A stretch of 43,347 bases of DNA from Aliitabrizicola sp031425325 (GCA_031425325.1 JANPJD010000139.1:1-43347), one strand, 5' to 3'. Shown: positions 1-9,660, counted from the stretch's first letter. The notes: generated from the sequence alone by a model not told the origin. Numbers and translations: made by a program.

Positions 1-79
1 TGGCGCGCAAGAGGCGGGCGCCTCGCCAGCCGCGACCGAGGTGCAGGCCCTGGCCGACGAGATCCTCGCGCAGCTCTAG
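1..79 (+). CDS. C-terminal end of an unidentified protein (partial)
   Basis: An open frame runs in from the left edge and stops at TAG 77-79, giving a short Ala/Glu-rich tail that ends LADEILAQL. Only about 25 residues are visible, so no family can be assigned. It is convergent with the small membrane-protein gene on the minus strand, whose stop codon overlaps this one (76-78). Confidence 0.45.
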   Translation, partial: GAQEAGASPAATEVQALADEILAQL

Positions 80-288
80 GCGGGCGGGCCGGCGGTGGGG
101 CCGTTCGTCGGACCCTTCACGATCAGCACCCAGAACGCCCAGGCCCCGACCGCGCCGAACAGCATGGCCCAGCCGGTGTTTCCCCAGGAAAGCTCCAGCC
201 CCGCCCAACCGAGCGGCAGCAGCGCCGACAGCCAGCGCACCCAGACGCGCTGGAAGAACGGATGATCGGCGTCGAGGAACTTCTTCAT
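76..288 (-). CDS. Small two-helix membrane protein, possibly DUF3329-like
   Basis: This 70-residue protein starts with a polar segment (MKKFLDADHPFFQRVWVRW). Two hydrophobic segments follow at about residues 20-36 and 40-57, and the tail is Gly/Pro-rich. The opening DxxHPFF followed by Trp-rich helices resembles short alphaproteobacterial proteins that I recall being annotated DUF3329; I hold that family call loosely. It should sit in the inner membrane; its function is unknown. The ATG overlaps the stop of the upstream secreted-protein gene (ATGA at 285-288), so the two are probably co-transcribed and translationally coupled. Confidence 0.6.
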   Translation of the reverse strand: MKKFLDADHPFFQRVWVRWLSALLPLGWAGLELSWGNTGWAMLFGAVGAWAFWVLIVKGPTNGPTAGPPA

Positions 289-569
289 GGCGCACCGAAG
301 GGTGCTGCCAGTTCGGCCCGCGCCGTAGACTTGTCGTAAACGCAGATCATCCGGTCCTCACCCCCCGCCCCGCGCAGCGTGACCAGCGCCACACCGTAGC
401 TTTCCGAGCCGAACGGGCTGACCTCGACGGTCGCCGTGCCGGGATCGGTCACAAGCGCAAGGCAGGCCGCCGCCACATCCACGCGGAACTGCACCCAGGC
501 GTCACCCGACGACGCAACCGCGGGCGCGGTCGCGAAGACCGACAGCAGGACGAAAACGGCAGACCTCAC
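285..569 (-). CDS. Small secreted/periplasmic hypothetical protein
   Basis: I place the start at GTG 569-567, because a GGAGGC ribosome-binding site (575-580 on the plus strand) lies at normal spacing. From there the 94-residue product begins with a short basic end, a hydrophobic stretch and an AVASS signal-peptidase-like site at about residue 20. Longer frames running to 764 would lose the signal peptide and lie across the gene on the other strand. The mature part of about 73 residues contains two Cys and no motif I recognise. It overlaps the following membrane-protein gene by four bases. Confidence 0.55.
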   Translation of the reverse strand: MRSAVFVLLSVFATAPAVASSGDAWVQFRVDVAAACLALVTDPGTATVEVSPFGSESYGVALVTLRGAGGEDRMICVYDKSTARAELAAPFGAP

Positions 570-633
570 CGATAGCCTCCATATGGACTTGAATACAGTG
601 TCATCGCACCCGGATCGAGGCAAGCGTCCCCGA

Positions 634-661
634 TTGTCGAGCGCGTTCCGGCGGTCTAGGG
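634..661 (+). promoter_or_regulatory. Candidate promoter of the GlsB/YeaQ gene
   Basis: TTGTCG (634-639), a 16-base spacer, then CTAGGG (656-661), about 40 bases before the start at 700. It has the TTGnnn-16-CTAnnn layout seen at several other genes in this window. Confidence 0.4.
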
Positions 662-699
662 TGCCCGCTTCGGCGATGGCCGCCGGTGGAGAGACGGAC

Positions 700-954
700 A
701 TGGGTATCGAAAGCCTTCTGGTGATGCTGATCGTGGGCGCAATCGCAGGCTGGCTCGCGGGCAAGATCGTCTCGGGCTACGGCTTCGGCCTTCTGGGCAA
801 CATCGTCGTCGGGATCGTGGGTGCCTTCATCGCGGGGCTTCTGCTGCCGCGCATCGGCTTTTCGGTCGGCGGTGGCATCCTGTCGGCGATCATCCACTCC
901 ACCCTCGGCGCGGTGATCCTGCTGGTGCTGATCCGGTTGGTGAAGCGGGTCTAA
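700..954 (+). CDS. GlsB/YeaQ/YmgE family small membrane protein
   Basis: This 84-residue, very hydrophobic protein has three predicted membrane segments (about 4-22, 28-46 and 58-78). It shows the glycine pattern of the transglycosylase-associated protein family: GAIAGWLAGKIVSG near the N terminus, then GNIVVGIVGAFIAGLLL. In other bacteria members of this family are often general-stress induced; their biochemical function is not established. The ATG at 700 is supported by GGAGAG 7-8 bases upstream. It is a single gene with its own candidate promoter, ending just before the convergent uvrB stop. Confidence 0.85.
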   Translation: MGIESLLVMLIVGAIAGWLAGKIVSGYGFGLLGNIVVGIVGAFIAGLLLPRIGFSVGGGILSAIIHSTLGAVILLVLIRLVKRV

Positions 955-978
955 CCGACAGCCCCGCTAGCGGCAGGC

Positions 979-3165
<2,187 letters not shown>

Positions 3166-3241
3166 GGGGCTGATTCCTTCGCGAAAGCCAGAATTGATCC
3201 GTTCGACGCCCCCGGCAAGGGGGCCGCGGCACCGCGCGCCC

Positions 3242-3271
3242 TTGCAGAGCGGGGCCGTGGCGCGATAATGC
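3242..3271 (+). promoter_or_regulatory. Candidate promoter of the NDUFS4-like gene
   Basis: TTGCAG (3242-3247), an 18-base spacer, and TAATGC (3266-3271) lie 28 bases before the ATG at 3299, in the divergent region shared with uvrB. Confidence 0.45.
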
Positions 3272-3298
3272 CTGTCACGCCGAACCCCGGAGGTTTCC

Positions 3299-3610
3299 AT
3301 GCGCGCCCGCATCTTTCAGCCGTCCCGCAGCACGATGCAGTCAGGCACGGCCCGCAGCGGCGGCTGGACGCTTGAGTTCGATCCGAACGCCGCCCGCGTG
3401 ACCGAGCCCTTGATGGGCTGGACCTCGTCGCGCGACACCCAAGGACAGGTGCGATTGTCGTTCGACACCTGCAAAGCGGCCGAGGACTATGCCCTCGCCC
3501 ACGGCATCGATTATGTGGTGACGCCGCCGCAGGGCCGCAAGCCCAACATCCGCCCGCGCGGCTACGGCGAGAACTTCTCGCCCGACCGCAAGGGTCCGTG
3601 GACACACTGA
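3299..3610 (+). CDS. NADH dehydrogenase (complex I) accessory subunit, NDUFS4-like
   Basis: This 103-residue protein matches the ETC complex I subunit (18-kDa, NDUFS4-type) family: WTLEFDP near the N terminus, then PLMGWTSSRDT, LSFDT, AEDYA and a C-terminal KPNIRPRGYGENF segment. In mitochondria and alphaproteobacteria this accessory subunit binds near the NADH-oxidising module; it is not part of the 14-subunit core. It lies apart from any nuo operon visible here, which is usual for this gene. The start is fixed by GGAGG at 3289-3293, six bases before ATG 3299. The GNAT gene follows after four bases, so the two probably share a transcript. Confidence 0.9.
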   Translation: MRARIFQPSRSTMQSGTARSGGWTLEFDPNAARVTEPLMGWTSSRDTQGQVRLSFDTCKAAEDYALAHGIDYVVTPPQGRKPNIRPRGYGENFSPDRKGPWTH

Positions 3611-3614
3611 GAGC

Positions 3615-4073
3615 ATGATCACCATCGACCGGGAAAGCCCGCTCGGGTCCGACCTTGGCCTGCTGATGGCGCGCCACACGGCCGACATGCATGCCGACAC
3701 GCCGCCCGAAAGCATTCACATGATGGATGCGGGCGCGCTGGCCGCACCGGGGATCGAGTTCTTCGTGATGCGCGACGGGGGCGTGCCGGTCGCGATGGGC
3801 GCGGTCAAGCGGATCGACGCGGGCCATGCCGAGATCAAGTCGATGCATGTGCTGGCCGAGCAGCGGGGCCTTGGTCTTGCCGCGCGGATGCTTGATCACC
3901 TGATGGCCGAGGCGAAGGCGGCAGGCTTTGCGCGCCTCAGCCTCGAGACGGGCGCGCAGGCGATGTTCGCCCCGGCCCGCGCGCTTTACGCCCGCGCCGG
4001 GTTTGCCGAGTGCGGTCCGTTCGAGGGCTATGGCCCCGACCCGAACTCTGTCTTCATGACGCGCGCGCTCTAG
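3615..4073 (+). CDS. GNAT-family N-acetyltransferase
   Basis: The 152-residue protein has the GNAT fold order. A beta-4 strand (AEIKSMHVL) precedes the acetyl-CoA pyrophosphate loop QRGLGLA (motif A, about residues 83-89) and helix ARMLDHLMAEA; then come LSLETG and the motif-B region LYARAGFAECGPFEGYGPDP. The late ARxLYxRxGF pattern is typical of small acetyltransferases acting on amines or amino-acid analogues. The substrate cannot be read from sequence. It starts four bases after the NDUFS4-like gene and stops 42 bases before tRNA-Arg. Confidence 0.85.
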   Translation: MITIDRESPLGSDLGLLMARHTADMHADTPPESIHMMDAGALAAPGIEFFVMRDGGVPVAMGAVKRIDAGHAEIKSMHVLAEQRGLGLAARMLDHLMAEAKAAGFARLSLETGAQAMFAPARALYARAGFAECGPFEGYGPDPNSVFMTRAL

Positions 4074-4077
4074 ACGC

Positions 4078-4106
4078 TTGCGCGCCGCCTGCGGCTGACG
4101 CAAAAC
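4078..4106 (+). promoter_or_regulatory. Candidate promoter of tRNA-Arg
   Basis: TTGCGC (4078-4083), a 17-base spacer and CAAAAC (4101-4106) end 9 bases before the tRNA. The -10 box is weak. Confidence 0.3.
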
Positions 4107-4115
4107 ACCTGCGCT

Positions 4116-4192
4116 GGCCCTGTAGCTCAACTGGATAGAGCACCCGACTTCTAATCGGGATGTTGAGGGTTCGAGTCCTTCCGGGGTCGCCA
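4116..4192 (+). tRNA. tRNA-Arg (anticodon TCT)
   Basis: A 77-nt cloverleaf. The acceptor arm GGCCCTG/CGGGGTC pairs with two G.U wobbles (positions 2:71 and 6:67). The D arm is GCTC/GAGC, the anticodon stem CCCGA/TCGGG with loop CTTCTAA gives anticodon TCT at 4150-4152, and the T arm GAGGG/CCTTC carries loop TTCGAGT. The 3' CCA is encoded (4190-4192). It reads AGA codons, which are rare in a genome this GC-rich. Confidence 0.95.
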
Positions 4193-4207
4193 GAAACAAG
4201 CGAGACC

Positions 4208-4274
4208 GCCGCGCCGAAGCGGCGCTTACCGGATGCAAGCCGGGCGCGCGGGCAACATTGCATTGTCGCCCGCG
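4208..4274. terminator. Two hairpins between tRNA-Arg and the enolase-superfamily gene
   Basis: GCGCC-GAAGC-GGCGC (4211-4225, followed by TTA) lies 18 bases after the tRNA. CGCGGGC (4247-4253) pairs with GCCCGCG (4268-4274) across a partly paired 14-base loop. Neither has a clear T run. They are candidate terminators for the tRNA and the convergent minus-strand gene. Confidence 0.4.
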
Positions 4275-4289
4275 TGGCCCGAGCAGCCC

Positions 4290-5522
4290 CTACTCGGTTG
4301 GCGCGCCACCCGCAAAGTGGTTGCCGTGCCGATAGTCGCAGGGCGCCTCCTGCATCTCGAGGTGCAGCTTGTCGCCCGTGTAGGGGTGTGCCAGCGCGAG
4401 CGCCTCGTCGAAGGCGATCCCGAGGCCGGGTTCGGTCGGCAATTCGATATAGCCGTCGTGCCATTTGATCGTATGGCCGATCAGCGCGAGGTGGAATGCG
4501 CCCCCGGTCTGGATCGTCTCGGCCATCAGAAGGTTCGGGATCGAGGCCGCGAAGTGGATGTTGGCGGCCCATTCGACCGGCCCGGCATAAAGGTGCGGGG
4601 CCATCTCGGCGTTGAAGACCTCGGCCATCGCGGCGATCTTCTTGGCTTCCCAGATGCCGCCCACACGGCCGAGCGCCGGTTGCAGGATCTTGACCCCGCC
4701 AAGGCGCAGCAGCGCGCCGAACTCGGCCTTAGTCGTCAGCCGCTCGCCCGTGGCAAGGGGGATGCGGACATGGCGCGCCACCTCGGCGAACTCCGCGAGG
4801 TTGTCGGGCGGGATCGGCTCTTCGTACCAGAGCGGGCTATAGGGCTCGAGCGCCTGGCCGAGCCTGACGGCGCCCGGCGTGGTGAACTGGCCGTGCGTCC
4901 CGAAGAGAAGGTCCGCCCGGTCACCTACCGCCTCGCGGATCGCACGGCAGAAGGCGACAGAGCGGCTGATGTCGCTCATCGCCGGATGGTGCCCGCCGCG
5001 GATCGTGTAGGGCCCGGCGGGGTCGAACTTGACGGCGGTGAAACCCTGCGCGACGGCGCGCGCGGCGGCCTCGGCCGTCGCATCGGGGTCGATCCAGAAG
5101 GCCGACGCATCCTCGTGCGGCTCGGGGTAGAGGTAGGTGTAGCTGCGGATACGCCGGTTGATGGCACCCCCCAGAAGCGCCCAGACCGGACGCCCGCGCG
5201 CCTTGCCGAGGATGTCCCAGCAGGCGATCTCGAGGCCCGAAAAGGCGCCAATCACCGTCGGGTCGGGCCGCTGCGTGAAGCCCGCCGAATAGGCGCGCCG
5301 GAACATCAGCTCGATCTCTTCGGGCGAGGTGCCTTCCATGTGGCGCTGGAATACGTCCTCGATCACCGCCTTCATGGCGGCGGGGCCGACAGTCGAGGCA
5401 TAGCACTCGCCGTAGCCCGTGATGCCGTCGTCGGTCGTCAGCCGCACGAAGGTCCAGTAGCGCCCGCCCCAGCCGGGTGCGGGCGGGGCGACGGTGAAGA
5501 TTTCGAGGTCCTTGAGGCGCAT
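4290..5522 (-). CDS. Mandelate racemase/muconate lactonizing (enolase) superfamily enzyme
   Basis: The 410-residue protein has the N-terminal capping domain and C-terminal barrel of the enolase superfamily, most like sugar-acid dehydratases (galactonate/mannonate dehydratase-like). Visible elements are KFD at the end of barrel strand 2 (165-167), GTHGQ (208-212), WYEEP (E234/E235), ATGERL (E260), LQPALGRVGG and APHLYAGP with the expected acid/base His310. In DgoD-like enzymes the strand-3 motif is DFHGR, whose Asp binds Mg2+; here that position appears to be Gly208. It is the last gene of a minus-strand catabolic-looking cluster, separated from the upstream exporter by 80 bp carrying a hairpin repeat. 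The reaction is not known. Confidence 0.88.
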   Translation of the reverse strand: MRLKDLEIFTVAPPAPGWGGRYWTFVRLTTDDGITGYGECYASTVGPAAMKAVIEDVFQRHMEGTSPEEIELMFRRAYSAGFTQRPDPTVIGAFSGLEIACWDILGKARGRPVWALLGGAINRRIRSYTYLYPEPHEDASAFWIDPDATAEAAARAVAQGFTAVKFDPAGPYTIRGGHHPAMSDISRSVAFCRAIREAVGDRADLLFGTHGQFTTPGAVRLGQALEPYSPLWYEEPIPPDNLAEFAEVARHVRIPLATGERLTTKAEFGALLRLGGVKILQPALGRVGGIWEAKKIAAMAEVFNAEMAPHLYAGPVEWAANIHFAASIPNLLMAETIQTGGAFHLALIGHTIKWHDGYIELPTEPGLGIAFDEALALAHPYTGDKLHLEMQEAPCDYRHGNHFAGGAPTE

Positions 5523-5549
5523 CGGCAGGCCTTTCGCTGGTGGTGGGCG

Positions 5550-5600
5550 CCGGGGGCTGTCTGCCCCCGGACCCCCGAGGATACTTGTTGACAGAAAATG
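5550..5600 (+). repeat. Hairpin-tail intergenic repeat, copy A
   Basis: A perfect 8-bp stem CCGGGGGC/GCCCCCGG (5550-5557/5563-5570) with a 5-base loop is followed by the conserved tail ACCCCCGAGGATACTTG and then an A-rich end. It fills the gap between the MFS stop (5605) and the enolase-superfamily start (5522). Confidence 0.8.
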
Positions 5601-5602
5601 GA

Positions 5603-6823
5603 TCAGGGACTGGCCGCCGCGATCCGGCACGGGTGGGAGGCATGGAGGAGGATGCAGACGAGCATGAGGCCCGCCGAGACGAGGAACGGCGCACCGGGGG
5701 CGCCGACTGCAGCACCTGGGGCCGTTGCGGCGCTGAAGACCGAGGTCATAAGAAGCGGCGAGACGATGGTCGCGACGGCGGTCAGGCTGGACAGCACGCC
5801 CTGCACCTCGCCCTGGGCGGTGTCGGGGGCGGCGCGCGAGAAGATCGCCTGAAGCGCCGGGGTCGTGACGCCGCCCAGCGCCGTGAAGGGGATAAGGGCG
5901 AGGCCCAGCATCGGGTTCGTCACGAGGCCCATTGCGGTCAGCGTGACGAGGTTGACCGTCATCCCGAACAGCGCCGCGCGATGCTCGCCCAGCCGCCGGA
6001 TGACCGGGCCGACCAGAAGCGCCTGCCCTGCGGCAAAGCTGATCCCGTAGACCGCAAGCGACAGGCCGATCATCCCAGCGTCCCAGCCGAAGCGCGCCCG
6101 GCCGAACCAGGGCCAGATCGCGGGATAGACGCCCATCGCGACCGCGAGGAGCAAGAAGGCCGCAAGCGTGGGGCCGAGGCCGGGCCGGGCGGCCATCGCG
6201 ACTAGCGCGCCGAAGGGGTTGGCGCGGCCCAGGCGGAAGGGACGGCGGCGCTCGGGCGGAAGCGTCTCGGGCAGCACGATGAGGCCGAGGATCAGGTTCG
6301 CGGTCGCGAGAACCGCCGCCGCGACAAAGGGCGCGCGGGTGTCGAGCCCCGCGAGCAGCCCGCCGATCACCGGGCCGAACACGAAGCCGAGGCCGAAGCA
6401 GGCCCCGATCAGGCCGAAGCGCCGGCCGCGTTCTTCGGGCGGGGTGATGTCGGCGATGAAAGCCGTCGCGGTCGAGACGGTTGCCGCCGCAATCCCGGCG
6501 ACGATGCGCGCGGCGAACAGAAGGGCCAGCGACCCCGCCACCGCAAGCACGACATAATCGACCGCCATCACCGCCAGCGACACGAGCAGCACAGGCTTGC
6601 GCCCGAAGCGGTCCGACAGCGCGCCGATCACGGGGCCGAACAGCACCTGCATCACCGCGAACGAGGCCGACAGCAGCCCGCCCCAGAGCGCCGCATCGGC
6701 AAGCGCGTCGCCCGTCACCTCGGTGATGAGGTCGGGCATGACAGGAAAGACAAGGCCGATCCCGATCGCGTCAAGGGTGACGGTCGCAAGGATGAAGGCA
6801 AGGGCGAGGCGGGGTCGGGTCAC
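5603..6823 (-). CDS. MFS drug/metabolite exporter, TetA-like
   Basis: This 406-residue protein with 12 predicted membrane helices carries the major-facilitator motif A GALSDRFGRKP (67-77) after helix 2. It also has the helix-4 pattern RIVAGIAAAT and the helix-5 GACFGLGFVFGPVIGG motif C, typical of drug:H+ antiporters. The opening and motifs resemble the TetA (class A/C) subgroup, but this alone does not show tetracycline efflux. Within a cluster of hydrolases and an enolase-superfamily enzyme it could export or import a pathway compound. The start is GTG 6823-6821; the next Met falls inside helix 1. The lactonase-like gene ends 38 bases upstream. Confidence 0.88.
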   Translation of the reverse strand: MTRPRLALAFILATVTLDAIGIGLVFPVMPDLITEVTGDALADAALWGGLLSASFAVMQVLFGPVIGALSDRFGRKPVLLVSLAVMAVDYVVLAVAGSLALLFAARIVAGIAAATVSTATAFIADITPPEERGRRFGLIGACFGLGFVFGPVIGGLLAGLDTRAPFVAAAVLATANLILGLIVLPETLPPERRRPFRLGRANPFGALVAMAARPGLGPTLAAFLLLAVAMGVYPAIWPWFGRARFGWDAGMIGLSLAVYGISFAAGQALLVGPVIRRLGEHRAALFGMTVNLVTLTAMGLVTNPMLGLALIPFTALGGVTTPALQAIFSRAAPDTAQGEVQGVLSSLTAVATIVSPLLMTSVFSAATAPGAAVGAPGAPFLVSAGLMLVCILLHASHPCRIAAASP

Positions 6824-6861
6824 GCGGGCGGCCGGGCGCGGGGTGCGCGTCTGCCGTCAGC

Positions 6862-7677
6862 CTAGCGGCCCGCGCGGCCCGCGCCAAGGCGCGGATGTCC
6901 GATCGACACGAGAAACCCGGATAGGGCTGTCGCATACTCTTCTGCGCGCTCGGCCATCGGCAGGTGGCCCGCGCCCCGGATGAGGTGAAACCGGCTGCCC
7001 GCGATCAGGTCGGCGGTCTCGCGCACAAGGTCGGGCGGGGTAGAGCCGTCCTCGCTGCCCGCGATGGCGAGCGTGGGCAGGGTCAGCGTCGCCGTCGGCG
7101 TATAGAGGTCGGTCCCCGAGACTGCCGAGGCGACGCCTATCCAGCCCTGCGGGGACTGCCGCTCGAAAACCTCGCGCCAGGGGGCCAAGTCGGGCGAGGC
7201 GCGAAACGCGCGTGAGAACCAGCGCTCCATCGTGGCGTCGGCGATGGCTGCAAGGCCACCTGCGCGGACCGCTTCGATCCGCGCGTCCCAGACGACAGGC
7301 GTGCCGATCCGGACGGCCGTGTTCGACAGCACCAGCCCGCGCACGAGGTCAAGCCGCTTGACCGCGAGCGCCTGCGCCACCATGCCCCCGACCGACAGCC
7401 CTACGACCACCGCGTCGCGCGCACCCAGCCGGTCCATCAGGCGCTCGGCGTCGCGCACGAGCGCGCCCATCGCATAGGGCGGGTCGGGCACGTCGGTGCC
7501 GCCATGCCCCCGCAGGTCCATGCGGATCAGCCGCAGCCCCGCCGACAGCAACGGCAGGACCGGGTCCCAGATCGAGAGGTCGGTGCCCAGCGCGTGCAGG
7601 AAGACGACCGGCGCGCCCGCAGGGTCGCCCTCGTCGCGGTAGTGCAGGCGGATGTCGGAGAGAAGGCAGTGCGGCAC
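6862..7677 (-). CDS. Alpha/beta hydrolase, 3-oxoadipate enol-lactonase-like
   Basis: The 271-residue hydrolase has the nucleophile elbow GLSVGG (Ser95), an Asp in AGSEDGSTPP (about 223) and the catalytic His in GAGHLPMAE (about 247). LVRGLVLSNTAVRIGT followed by W..RI is characteristic of PcaD, which hydrolyses 3-oxoadipate enol-lactone in the beta-ketoadipate pathway. No other pca gene is visible here, so the true substrate may be another lactone or ester. The start is GTG 7677-7675, with GGAGG (7686-7690) inside the end of the upstream dehydratase gene, only four bases away. Confidence 0.85.
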   Translation of the reverse strand: MPHCLLSDIRLHYRDEGDPAGAPVVFLHALGTDLSIWDPVLPLLSAGLRLIRMDLRGHGGTDVPDPPYAMGALVRDAERLMDRLGARDAVVVGLSVGGMVAQALAVKRLDLVRGLVLSNTAVRIGTPVVWDARIEAVRAGGLAAIADATMERWFSRAFRASPDLAPWREVFERQSPQGWIGVASAVSGTDLYTPTATLTLPTLAIAGSEDGSTPPDLVRETADLIAGSRFHLIRGAGHLPMAERAEEYATALSGFLVSIGHPRLGAGRAGR

Positions 7678-7681
7678 AGCT

Positions 7682-8659
7682 CTAGCCTCCGAACCGCGCC
7701 AGCGCCCCGGCAAGGACGCCCGCGTCGACATTGCCGCCCGAAGCGACGGCGATCACCGCATCGCCACTGATCGCATCGGGATGGAAGAGGGCTGCGGCGA
7801 GTGCCACGGCCCCGCCCGGTTCCAGGACCAGTTTCAGGTGGCGCGCCGCCAGCGCCATCGCCTGCAGCGCCTGATCGTCGGTGACGCTCATGCCCGGCCC
7901 GGCGAGCCGCGACAGGATCGGGAAGGTGATCTGCCCCGGCGTGGGCGTCAGGATGGCGTCGCAGATCGAGCCTGTCGCGGCGGCGTTGGACAGCCGTGTG
8001 CCCGCGGCGAGGCTGCGCGCCATATCGTCGAAGCCCTCCGGCTCGACCGTGCGGACACGCATGCCCGGGGCGCGCGCCTGGAGCGCCAGCGCAATGCCCG
8101 CCGACAGCCCGCCGCCGCCGCAGCAGACAAGCACATCGGCTTGCGTGACACCCATCGACGCCGCCTGCGCCGCGATCTCGAGCCCGGTCGTGCCCTGCCC
8201 CGCGATGACCTCGGGCTCGTCGAAGGGTCGGATCAGGGTCAGGCCGCGCTCGGTAGCAAGCCGGTCGCCGAGGGCGTCGCGATCCTCGGTCGCGCGGTCG
8301 TAGAGGATCACCTCGGCCCCCAGCGCGCGGGTGCCCTCGATCTTGGCGCGCGGCGCGTCGGCAGGCATCACGATGACCGCGACCGTGCCATGGGCGCGCG
8401 CCGCCAGCGCCACCCCTTGCGCGTGATTGCCCGACGAGAAGGCGATGACCCCCTGCAGGAGCGCCTCGGGCGGCAGCACAGAGACGGCAGCCCAGGCCCC
8501 CCGCAGCTTGAAGCTGCCGGTACGCTGCAGGCACTCGGCCTTGACCAGCACGCGCCGCCCGGCGATTGCGTCAAGCGCCTCGGCCCCCAGCAGGGGTGTG
8601 ACGATGGCATGACCCGCGATGCGCGCCGCCGCCGCCTCGATCATCGCGATCGAGGTCAC
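7682..8659 (-). CDS. Threonine/serine dehydratase-like PLP enzyme
   Basis: This 325-residue fold-type II PLP enzyme has TGSFKLRGA with the PLP-binding Lys51, SSGNHAQG (75-82) that holds the substrate carboxylate, and the phosphate-binding loop GGGGLSAG. There is no C-terminal ACT regulatory domain, so it belongs with the short catabolic dehydratases or serine racemase-like proteins rather than with biosynthetic IlvA. It would deaminate a hydroxy-amino acid to a 2-oxo acid. The GTG 8659 start overlaps the previous stop (GTGA); ATG 8644 is an alternative six residues... that is, five codons further in. It is tightly packed between two hydrolase genes. Confidence 0.87.
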   Translation of the reverse strand: MTSIAMIEAAAARIAGHAIVTPLLGAEALDAIAGRRVLVKAECLQRTGSFKLRGAWAAVSVLPPEALLQGVIAFSSGNHAQGVALAARAHGTVAVIVMPADAPRAKIEGTRALGAEVILYDRATEDRDALGDRLATERGLTLIRPFDEPEVIAGQGTTGLEIAAQAASMGVTQADVLVCCGGGGLSAGIALALQARAPGMRVRTVEPEGFDDMARSLAAGTRLSNAAATGSICDAILTPTPGQITFPILSRLAGPGMSVTDDQALQAMALAARHLKLVLEPGGAVALAAALFHPDAISGDAVIAVASGGNVDAGVLAGALARFGG

Positions 8660-9480
8660 GGGCGCACCAGGTCGAGGAAGACCCGGATCGCGGCAAGGCT
8701 TTCCGGCTCGTCGAGAAAGGGCACATGCCCCCGCCCCGGTACCTCGGCGTAGATCAGGTCGGGGCGGCGGGCGGCCATCTCCTTGGCCGTGGCCGCCGAC
8801 AGAAGGTCCGAGGCGGCCCCCCGGATCAGCGCAAGCGGCAGGCCCGCGCAGGCGTCGAACAGGGGCCAGGCGGGGGCGGGCGGGGCATCGAACCCCGCAC
8901 GGAAGGCATCGCGCAGCGCGGGGTCGTAGCGCAGCACGAGGCCCCCCGGCGTCTCGGCGCTGTGCAGCCGCGCCTCGGCCAGCCAGCGCTCGGGCGGCAC
9001 GCCGTCGAAGCTCGGATTCAGGCCGGGCATCGCCTCGGCATAGGCCGCCTGGTTTGGGAACGAGGGGGCACGGCCGACATAATCGGCGATGCGCGCAAGG
9101 CCCCTGCGCTCGATCACCGGCCCGATGTCGTTGAGGCAAAGCCCGAGCAGGCGGTCGCGCGCGGTCGCGGCCAGCCACATCCCGATCAGCCCGCCGCGCG
9201 ACGTGCCGAGGATCGCGGCGCGCGCGACCCCGAGATGGTCCAGCAGCGCCAGTGCGTCCTGCGCTTCCTGCGCTATGGTATAGGTGGCGGCCCCGCTCCA
9301 CCCCGAAGCACCGCGCCCGCGATAGTCCATGCGGATCACCCGACACGGCGGCAGATGGGGCAAAAGGTAGCCGAAATCCCCCATCGTCCGCGTCAGCCCG
9401 GCAAGGCAGAGAAGCGGCAGCCCCTCGCCCTCGTCGGCATAGGCAAGGCGGGTGCCGTCGGTCGCGCTGAAGCTGGGCAT
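8656..9480 (-). CDS. Alpha/beta hydrolase
   Basis: The 274-residue single-domain hydrolase has LAGLTRTMGDF at the oxyanion region, MDYRGRGASGWSG, the nucleophile elbow GTSRGG (Ser94) and the catalytic His in GRGHVPFLDEP near the C terminus. It has no signal peptide, so it is cytoplasmic. It resembles esterase/lactonase-type proteins; the substrate is unknown. It is the first gene of the minus-strand cluster, and its stop overlaps the next start by four bases (GTGA 8656-8659). A 22-bp palindrome lies 37 bases upstream of its start. Confidence 0.85.
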   Translation of the reverse strand: MPSFSATDGTRLAYADEGEGLPLLCLAGLTRTMGDFGYLLPHLPPCRVIRMDYRGRGASGWSGAATYTIAQEAQDALALLDHLGVARAAILGTSRGGLIGMWLAATARDRLLGLCLNDIGPVIERRGLARIADYVGRAPSFPNQAAYAEAMPGLNPSFDGVPPERWLAEARLHSAETPGGLVLRYDPALRDAFRAGFDAPPAPAWPLFDACAGLPLALIRGAASDLLSAATAKEMAARRPDLIYAEVPGRGHVPFLDEPESLAAIRVFLDLVRP

Positions 9481-9516
9481 GGGGCGTCGGTCCGGTCGGT
9501 GTCTGCGCCGGGTATC

Positions 9517-9538
9517 GGACAGACGGGGCCATCTGTCC
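9517..9538. promoter_or_regulatory. Operator-like palindrome upstream of the hydrolase cluster
   Basis: GGACAGA (9517-9523), 8 bases, TCTGTCC (9532-9538). This is a perfect 7-8-7 inverted repeat, 37-58 bases before the first gene of the minus-strand cluster. Size and position suit a dimeric repressor site, but no regulator gene is adjacent. Confidence 0.45.
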
Positions 9539-9560
9539 AGACCGGGGCGCGGGCAGCAAG

Positions 9561-9613
9561 CGCCGGGGGCCTTCCGCCCCCGGACCCCCGAGGATATTTG
9601 TGGACAGAAAAAG
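9561..9613 (+). repeat. Hairpin-tail intergenic repeat, copy B
   Basis: The stem CCGGGGGC/GCCCCCGG (9563-9570/9576-9583) has loop CTTCC. The tail ACCCCCGAGGATATTTG then TGGACAGAAAAA follows. The tail faces copy C. Confidence 0.8.
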
Positions 9614-9660
9614 CAGGCAGGGGCGCGGCAGACGGCAAGGCTCCGGGCGACACCTCGGGC

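Noticed and set aside
3166..3298. Possible SOS (LexA) control of uvrB
   Set aside because: I looked for GTTC-N7-GTTC in the upstream region and found only a single GTTC, so no box can be supported.
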